64,000 bases of DNA from Spirobacillus cienkowskii (lineage in GTDB: Bacteria > Bdellovibrionota_B > Oligoflexia > Silvanigrellales > Silvanigrellaceae), in contig NZ_CP146516.1 in NCBI RefSeq assembly GCF_037081835.1, positions 1 through 64,000 on the forward strand, written 5' to 3'. The position numbers and the translations under genes are program-made. Shown here one piece after another: positions 58,336 through 64,000 of this stretch. The notes beneath the pieces were generated by a model. The model was not told the DNA's origin, searched no databases, and saw only the letters and a list, made by a program, of their open reading frames with translations. The first letter of the stretch is position 1. Each line of letters starts with the position of its first letter.

Positions 58336-59643
58336 TTATCTAGAAGCAAATGGCTCTTTTAATTTTAGCCATATTTTTGTTGCAAAAGATCCAATTCTTC
58401 TAGTGTCTTCATAATGATTTACTGCTTGTTCTCTATGAATTGATGAGAATAAATTTGAAAGGGTTCCTACAGTAGAAGCCCAAATTGGAGATTTTAACCC
58501 CTCAGTAACTCCCGTTATGCTAGTAGGCATCCCCACGCGAGTATGTAATGAAAATATTTCTTCTGTTGCTAAAGCCATTCCGCTCAATAAAGCGCCTCCA
58601 CCCGATAAAATAATTCCTTTTGACGCTTTTGTAATAAGTCGAGACCTTTTTAAATCCATATAAACAGTATTTAAAATTTCTTTAACTCGGGGTTCTATAA
58701 TTATGTTAATTTCTTTTCTAGTTACCATTCTAGTTGAATTGCCATCAGTAGTAGATATTTCAATTTTTTCATTTGCATCTTTTGTAGAAAACTCTATCGC
58801 AATACCAAATTCTTTTTTTACTTTTTCTGCCTCTGCTTGAGTGGTTCTCAAGCCTATTGCAAGATCTTTTGTAATATGATGTGAACCAATTGGATATTCT
58901 TTAGAATAAAACGGTGTGTTGTTAATATAAACAGATGCGTGAGTGAGGTGAGCTCCAATTGAAATTGAAATACAGCCAAACTCTTTTTCGTCAGTAGTTA
59001 GTACACCTTCTGCAGCAGCCAAGGGTTCAAATGCAAAACCTTGAACTCTAACACCTGCATTATTGCAAGCTTTGATAATGTTGTGAAGTTCTGTTTGGGG
59101 ATAAAAGATCCTGTGATGCATGATTGATAAAGAAGATCCTCGCATTCCAATAGGATTTTGAATATCATGCTTGTTATCAACTGAATAAGAACTTGGAATC
59201 ATATGAATAAAATCAAAGCCAAGCGGCGGTTTTTGACTTTTTATAGCAGCAGTTACTTTTTCTAAATCTGACAATCTAATTTCTTCTCCTTTAATTTGAG
59301 AAGTTTCAATATGATTATCAAATTGAGCTGCTGTACCTGCAATACATACTCTAAAAGAATCTATTTCTATACCAGATTGACGCTCAACTTCATCGATAGC
59401 TTCTAAAATTGAAGTTGTAACAGCATCAATACTTGAAATACTTCCTTTTTTTATAGCTCCATTGTTTGCGATTCTTGCTGCACCTAGAATTTGAATCCGC
59501 AATGGTTCTTTGTCTGAATGGGATTGTTTGTCTTCTTTTGCTGAATTAAAAGTTTTGTATTCATAACTCGCTGCAATAAGACTGGTATGAGTTGAGCCCA
59601 GTGTAAGAGAAATACAAATATTTTTATTTTGAGATGTTTTCAT
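58336..59643 (-). CDS. ftsA: Cell division protein FtsA
   Basis: Actin-like membrane anchor of FtsZ. ISLTLGSTHTSLIAA is the first phosphate loop, and SIGAHLTHASVY the second. SKGIILSGGGALLSGM is the adenosine motif. The C-terminus KIWLKLKEPFASR may be the amphipathic membrane helix. 435 residues. An unusual insert of about 15 residues follows the first strand (FNSAKEDKQSHSDKE). It lies between ftsQ and ftsZ. Confidence 0.95.
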   Translation of the reverse strand: MKTSQNKNICISLTLGSTHTSLIAASYEYKTFNSAKEDKQSHSDKEPLRIQILGAARIANNGAIKKGSISSIDAVTTSILEAIDEVERQSGIEIDSFRVCIAGTAAQFDNHIETSQIKGEEIRLSDLEKVTAAIKSQKPPLGFDFIHMIPSSYSVDNKHDIQNPIGMRGSSLSIMHHRIFYPQTELHNIIKACNNAGVRVQGFAFEPLAAAEGVLTTDEKEFGCISISIGAHLTHASVYINNTPFYSKEYPIGSHHITKDLAIGLRTTQAEAEKVKKEFGIAIEFSTKDANEKIEISTTDGNSTRMVTRKEINIIIEPRVKEILNTVYMDLKRSRLITKASKGIILSGGGALLSGMALATEEIFSLHTRVGMPTSITGVTEGLKSPIWASTVGTLSNLFSSIHREQAVNHYEDTRRIGSFATKIWLKLKEPFASR

Positions 59644-59747
59644 GTCAATTTAACTTTGCATGCAAAATGTTTAAAAAGCATTTTGTAAACGCACTCCCTT
59701 TAAACTTACACAAACAAAAAATAAAAGTCATTAGTAAGATTTAAAAA

Positions 59748-60854
59748 TTAGTATTTAGATGATTTTGCAGGTTGGGAAGGAATTTTAAAACTAGCCTTAT
59801 CATTGAAATCAAGATCGACTTTTGTTGGATAAATATTTTTAATAGTCAAATCTGTGAGAACTAATTTAAGATGTTCAATTTTTTCTTTAATATGATTATC
59901 GCCAACATTAATAATTAAGTGATCACTATCTATTTTTTCATTTGTTGTAGTGATTTGCTCTTCTATTTTTTCTTGAATCGTATCTTTTTTCTTATTAATA
60001 ATAAGAATATTATTACGATTTATTTTTAAAATAAAACCATTATTTGAATCCCAGTATATTTTATTTAATGAATAACCAGTCCCAAGATTTAAAATTTCAG
60101 AATTAATTAACTTGGTTTGTGTTATCAACCAAGGAAAATTTACGGCTGGAAGTGGTTCGGGTTTGTGGTTTGATGATTCAATTTTGCTATTTTTTTTATT
60201 TTTTCTAATTATATTTTTTGATTTCCATTGAATTTTAAGTTCTGATGCTTCTAATCTAATAAGGGTTGAGTAAGCATTTTGTGCGGGGTTTTTCGCTATT
60301 ATTTTTAAATTGTTACTAACTACAAATCGATCGCCATTTTTAGTTTCAAGCAAAACTATTGGAATATGCATAATAGCATTTATTTGAAGTTTAGCATCAA
60401 GCCCTAGTCTGATCCAATATTGGTCAATAATATCTTTTGAAGCAAGAATTGAGTGTATGTTTTTTAAAAAAATAGTTCTAGTTTCCGAATTTTTTTTGCT
60501 TTTTTCTAGTTCCTTTATAACTTCTCTTAATATTTCTTCAGTAATAATTTTGTTATCAGTTTCAATTGAAATATGACTAGGTAATATTTTTTCGCTAAAA
60601 TTATTAACAAGAAAAACACTTGTTTTAGTGATAATTAAACAAATTATTATAATTGAAATTAGATATGTTGTCTTTGAGTTTGTTTTGGTTAAGAAATAAA
60701 TATTAAGAAATATTTTTTTAAAAATAATAAAAATATTTCTTAATTTAGAATTATTTATTTTGTTAATATTTATACTTTTTCGTGAACGTAAATCAAGATT
60801 TTGAGTTGATAATAGATTGGCTTTTCTAAGTCTTTTATTTACATTCAAGTTCAA
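59748..60854 (-). CDS. ftsQ: Cell division protein FtsQ/DivIB
   Basis: Bitopic scaffold of the division complex. A basic cytoplasmic N-terminus (~60 residues), one membrane segment (TTYLISIIIICLIITKTSVFLV), then a POTRA-like region (ILPSHISIETDNKIITEEIL) and the FtsQ domain (QYWIRLGLDAKLQINAIMHIPIVLL, GDRFVVSNNLKII). 368 residues, longer than E. coli (276) through low-complexity Lys/Asn inserts. Assignment relies on position and topology as much as on sequence. The start overlaps murC by 20 bp; TTG 60854 or TTG 60848 both follow GGAG. Confidence 0.85.
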   Translation of the reverse strand: MNLNVNKRLRKANLLSTQNLDLRSRKSININKINNSKLRNIFIIFKKIFLNIYFLTKTNSKTTYLISIIIICLIITKTSVFLVNNFSEKILPSHISIETDNKIITEEILREVIKELEKSKKNSETRTIFLKNIHSILASKDIIDQYWIRLGLDAKLQINAIMHIPIVLLETKNGDRFVVSNNLKIIAKNPAQNAYSTLIRLEASELKIQWKSKNIIRKNKKNSKIESSNHKPEPLPAVNFPWLITQTKLINSEILNLGTGYSLNKIYWDSNNGFILKINRNNILIINKKKDTIQEKIEEQITTTNEKIDSDHLIINVGDNHIKEKIEHLKLVLTDLTIKNIYPTKVDLDFNDKASFKIPSQPAKSSKY

Positions 60855-62244
60855 GTTTCTCCAAAAGCATAGTTCCGGCTAGTTTAACATCTCCAGCTCC
60901 CAATGTTAAAACTACAAACTCATGTTTATACGGATTATTTTTAATAATTTGTAAAGCTATTGAAGCTGATTCATTTAAACTTTGTGCAATAAAAGTAGAA
61001 TTAGAATAATTATTAAAACTATTTACTTTAATCTGATGCGCCAAAATATCTAAATTTATTCCTTGAATTTCTTGTTCTCCAGCAGAATAAATTGGAGTTA
61101 TAATTACGTGATCGGCATCTAAAAAAGCTTTTGAAAATTCGGACATCTGATTTTTAACTCTAGAATATCGATGTGGTTGAAAAATAACTATAATTTGTTT
61201 TTTAGGAAAGCTTTCTTTGGTTCCTTTTAAAACAGTTTCTATTTTTTTGGGATTGTGGGCATAATCATCAACAACAATATTGTTCTTTATTTCTCCTAAG
61301 ATACTAAATCGATGTTGTACTCCTTGAAATTTAGAAATTGCCTTACTAATTTTATTAGAATCAAGTTCAAGAACAGAAGAAACTGCAAAAGTTGCTAAGG
61401 AATTTGTAAGATTATAGAGTCCAGGCATTTTTAATTTTACTTTAGATGCTGGTTTTCCATAGATAACAGGGGTATAACTTGTGTAAAATCCATCTGTAAT
61501 TTTGTCTATTGCTGTAATATCTGCATCTTGTCTTAATCCGTAGGTTACAACTTTGCGTCTGATTTTTGGAAGAATTAATTGAATAATTGGATCATCAATA
61601 CAAGCACAAATTGCTCCATAAAATGGTACTTTATCAATAAATTTTTCGAATGCTTGTATAATTGCTTCAAGGTTTTCATAGTGATCCAAATGATCTCTAT
61701 CTATGTTTGTAATAACAGCAATAGTCGGTGTTAATCGTAGAAAACTGCCATCACTCTCATCAGCTTCGGCAACAAAAAGTTCGCCTTTGCCCAATTTAGC
61801 ATTACTTCCAAATGCGTTAATTTTGCCGCCTATAATAACAGTGGGATCTAAATTAAGTTCATAAAGAGCTGAAGCAAGTATGCTTGTTGTTGTTGTTTTA
61901 CCGTGGGTTCCCGCAACGACAATTCCGTATTTCATTCTCATTAATTCACTTAACATTTCTGTTCTGTGAATTATTGGTACTTTTAAGTTATGAGCTTCAA
62001 TGATTTCGGGATTATGTTTATTAATTGCACTACTTATCACAACAACCTGAGCTTCTTTTATGTTTTCACGTTGATGTCCGATAAAAATTGTTGCTCCAAT
62101 ATCTTTAAGATGCTCTGTTGTTGGAGTGCTTTTTATGTCGCTTCCTGTAATAATAAATCCAGAGTTAATTAAAACTTCTGCAATTCCGGACATTCCGCTA
62201 CCACCAATGCCTACAAAGTGAATTTTTTTTATCGTATTTAACAT
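60835..62244 (-). CDS. murC: UDP-N-acetylmuramate-L-alanine ligase
   Basis: Adds L-Ala to UDP-MurNAc in peptidoglycan synthesis. HFVGIGGSGMSGIAEVL is the UDP-binding start, GTHGKTTTTSILA the P-loop, NIDRDHLDHYEN and VVDDYAHNPKKIETVLKG later motifs. 469 residues. ftsW lies 26 bp upstream; murG and murB, often neighbours of murC, are absent. Confidence 0.97.
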   Translation of the reverse strand: MLNTIKKIHFVGIGGSGMSGIAEVLINSGFIITGSDIKSTPTTEHLKDIGATIFIGHQRENIKEAQVVVISSAINKHNPEIIEAHNLKVPIIHRTEMLSELMRMKYGIVVAGTHGKTTTTSILASALYELNLDPTVIIGGKINAFGSNAKLGKGELFVAEADESDGSFLRLTPTIAVITNIDRDHLDHYENLEAIIQAFEKFIDKVPFYGAICACIDDPIIQLILPKIRRKVVTYGLRQDADITAIDKITDGFYTSYTPVIYGKPASKVKLKMPGLYNLTNSLATFAVSSVLELDSNKISKAISKFQGVQHRFSILGEIKNNIVVDDYAHNPKKIETVLKGTKESFPKKQIIVIFQPHRYSRVKNQMSEFSKAFLDADHVIITPIYSAGEQEIQGINLDILAHQIKVNSFNNYSNSTFIAQSLNESASIALQIIKNNPYKHEFVVLTLGAGDVKLAGTMLLEKLELECK

Positions 62245-62270
62245 AAAAATTAGAACCTTAATTAGAAATA

Positions 62271-63455
62271 TTATTGGCTATATATTCTTCTGGAAATTTG
62301 AGACATAAGACCAATTATAAAATAATTAGCAACCAAAGCGGTACCTCCGCTAGAAATAAAAGGAAGTGGAAGTCCTTTATTTGGAAGTGCTCCTGCAACA
62401 ACTCCCATATTAATTATAGTCGTGGTGACAAGAATTGCGAATGCACCTGTAGCTAATAATCTGTCTCTGTGCGTTTTTCCATATAGAACCAGCCTTAGAA
62501 TAGCATAGTAAAGAACAGAATATAAAATAGCCAGCACAAGAATTCCAATAAATCCCATTTCTTCTGTAATAACTGCTAAAATAAAATCTGTATGTGCTTC
62601 TGGTAAGAAAAAAAGCTTTTGTTGACTCTCTCCAATCCCTCTGCCAAAAAGTCCACCGTTTGCAACAGCGACAAAGCTTTGAATTACCTGAAAACCAGAA
62701 CCTAACGGATCTTTAAATGGATCAAGAAAAGTAATGATTCTTGAAATTCTATAAGGTTCAGCCAATACAGCGGCTGTCATTCCAAAAACTAAAAGACCAA
62801 AAATTCCCACAAAATATCTTTTTGCAAGTCCATTCATAAATAACATGGCAACTATTCCTGAGGTTACAACAACTGTTGAACCAAAATCTTTTTGCGAAAT
62901 TATTGCAATGGGTGCAAGTAAAAGAAAAAAATAATTTAGTGTATAAGGTATTTTTTTTTCATTTTTATTAATTTTTATATCAGAAGATGATTGTTTAAAA
63001 GTTATAATCGAAGCTAAAAAAATAATTGTAAAAATCTTTAAAAATTCTGATGGTTGAATTGGTGGAAGTGGTTTTATTGATATCCATCTTGCAGCACCGC
63101 TAACAGTTTTTCCAATGTATGGGAGATGTGTAGAAAAAGTTAATACTATTAAAATAAAAAACAAAAATTTAATATATCTAAAATAAAATTCTAATGGAAT
63201 TTTAGCTCCTGCAACTGCTGCTATAAATGCAGGTATAAGAAACAAGGTTTGTTTTTTTGCATAATAAAATTCTGTTCCGTAATGTTGTGCCGAATAAACA
63301 GATGAAGAACTATACACAAATAAAATACCAAAACCTGTTAGTGCAATGACTGGAATCCACAATACATTTCCACCGTAAGTCATCCATGTACTTGGTTTTG
63401 AGTCTAATTGATTTTCACTTTGTTTTGTAATTGTGTCATTGTTATAATGATTCAC
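62271..63455 (-). CDS. ftsW: Septal peptidoglycan glycosyltransferase FtsW (SEDS family)
   Basis: Polymerises lipid II at the septum. About ten membrane segments. Motifs: FGILFVYSSSSVYS, KPLPPIQPSEFLKI, AKRYFVGIFGLLVFGM, SFVAVANGGLFGRGIGESQQKLFFLPEAHTDFI (its parts GLFGRGIGES and PEAHTDFI) and GLPLPFISSGGTALV. 394 residues. Its start overlaps the murD end by 14 bp. FtsW rather than RodA from the context. Confidence 0.95.
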   Translation of the reverse strand: MNHYNNDTITKQSENQLDSKPSTWMTYGGNVLWIPVIALTGFGILFVYSSSSVYSAQHYGTEFYYAKKQTLFLIPAFIAAVAGAKIPLEFYFRYIKFLFFILIVLTFSTHLPYIGKTVSGAARWISIKPLPPIQPSEFLKIFTIIFLASIITFKQSSSDIKINKNEKKIPYTLNYFFLLLAPIAIISQKDFGSTVVVTSGIVAMLFMNGLAKRYFVGIFGLLVFGMTAAVLAEPYRISRIITFLDPFKDPLGSGFQVIQSFVAVANGGLFGRGIGESQQKLFFLPEAHTDFILAVITEEMGFIGILVLAILYSVLYYAILRLVLYGKTHRDRLLATGAFAILVTTTIINMGVVAGALPNKGLPLPFISSGGTALVANYFIIGLMSQISRRIYSQ

Positions 63456-64000
63456 TTTTATTTTCCTTTAAATGAGATATAGCCCATTCGCGAAAAACAT
63501 TTCCTCTGTGCTCAAAATCTCGAAATTCATCGAAACTACTGCATGCAGGAGAAAGAAGTATAATTTCATTATTTTGTGCATCATTTAGAGCTAAATTTGC
63601 GGCTGAAATCATATTATTAGATGGCTTAGCTAAATAATTTTTATTCGATATCAATTCGTTAAAAATAATTTCTGAAGCGTCTCCAAATGGGTATACTTTA
63701 ATTAAGTTTTTGTTAAAAAACTCTATAATTGGTTTATAGCTATCTCCCTTAGGTTTACCACCTAAAAGAAGCCTGATTGGTAGCTTAAAAGAGGTTAGGG
63801 CGACTAAAGTACTTTCTACGTTGGTTGCTTTTGAATCATTAATAATTAGTAAATTTTTTTCTTGTAATAATTCGTTAATAAAAATACAGTAACCTTTACC
63901 AATTTTTTCTAAACGATGCGGTAAATGAATATACTTTGAACTGCTTTCATTCCATTGAGATGTAATGAATTCATCATGTATACCAAGATGTTGAGCAATT
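63442..64000 (-). CDS. murD: UDP-N-acetylmuramoylalanine-D-glutamate ligase, C-terminal part (cut by the window end)
   Basis: Adds D-Glu to UDP-MurNAc-L-Ala. Only the C-terminal ~185 residues are in the window; the frame is open to base 64000. INDSKATNVESTLVAL is the conserved D-S-K-A-T-N motif, followed by RLLLGGKPKGDSY and LLSPACSSFDEFRDFEHRG. The shorter ORF starting at 63654 is just an internal TTG. Upstream genes are outside the window. Confidence 0.97.
   Translation of the reverse strand, partial: IAQHLGIHDEFITSQWNESSSKYIHLPHRLEKIGKGYCIFINELLQEKNLLIINDSKATNVESTLVALTSFKLPIRLLLGGKPKGDSYKPIIEFFNKNLIKVYPFGDASEIIFNELISNKNYLAKPSNNMISAANLALNDAQNNEIILLSPACSSFDEFRDFEHRGNVFREWAISHLKENKSESL

Overview
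This window is the origin-proximal part of a chromosome from an AT-rich, Gram-negative bacterium. Base 1 lies beside an oriC made of 13 perfect DnaA boxes (43-407), followed by dnaN-gyrB-gyrA. An outer membrane is implied by tolQRAB, waaA (Kdo transferase) and a PorV/FadL-like barrel. A stand-alone F1/peripheral-stalk ATP synthase operon with both b' and b, a PrkA kinase, a Tol operon linked to cmk/accA and a reduced dcw cluster suggest the Bdellovibrionota (Bdellovibrio/Oligoflexus/Silvanigrella relatives). That placement is inference from family resemblance only. No phage, transposase or CRISPR array is visible.

Layout. 1-6.8 kb: oriC, dnaN (frame broken), gyrB, gyrA. 6.8-10.2 kb: an unrecognised exported protein, transaldolase, RdgB-like NTP pyrophosphatase. 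10.2-15.9 kb (minus): accA-cmk-tolQ-tolR-tolA-tolB. 16-20.3 kb: citrate synthase, waaA, RNase G/E (frame broken at TTT TAG). 20.3-26 kb (minus): bolA, tRNA-Leu, an ATPase/STAS partner-switch-like pair, an outer-membrane barrel, a SNF2 helicase. 26.3-34.6 kb: FAH-family enzyme, lipoprotein hydrolase, cobalamin adenosyltransferase and a BMP-type nucleoside ABC transporter with two tandem substrate-binding proteins; a foldable leader covers the second one's ribosome-binding site. 34.9-40.3 kb: tRNA-Arg(ACG), tRNA-Ser, tadA, a GlmU with only the uridylyltransferase domain, glmS, a DUF1924 cytochrome plus cytochrome b, mgsA. 40.3-44.9 kb: prkA, phoH, parB.

44.9-47 kb is the most striking stretch: about 2 kb without genes carrying six perfect parS sites. 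Five of the six are held at an exact 333-bp period inside a tandem repeat whose units also carry a TATAAT box and a stem-loop. parB lies beside it, but no parA is in the window. 47-54 kb: an HTH protein, then the ATP synthase operon, whose first gene encodes b' and b fused in one chain with a signal-peptide-like joint. 54-56.5 kb: a glycosyltransferase and an unknown protein. 56.5-64 kb (minus): murD (cut by the window end)-ftsW-murC-ftsQ-ftsA-ftsZ, with murG and murB absent from this position.

Replication (oriC, DnaN, gyrase), segregation (ParB/parS) and division (Fts/Mur) genes thus all lie in one origin-proximal domain. Two housekeeping genes carry +1 frame breaks; sequencing errors are the first explanation, but the RNase G break falls on a site that would allow clean +1 slippage.
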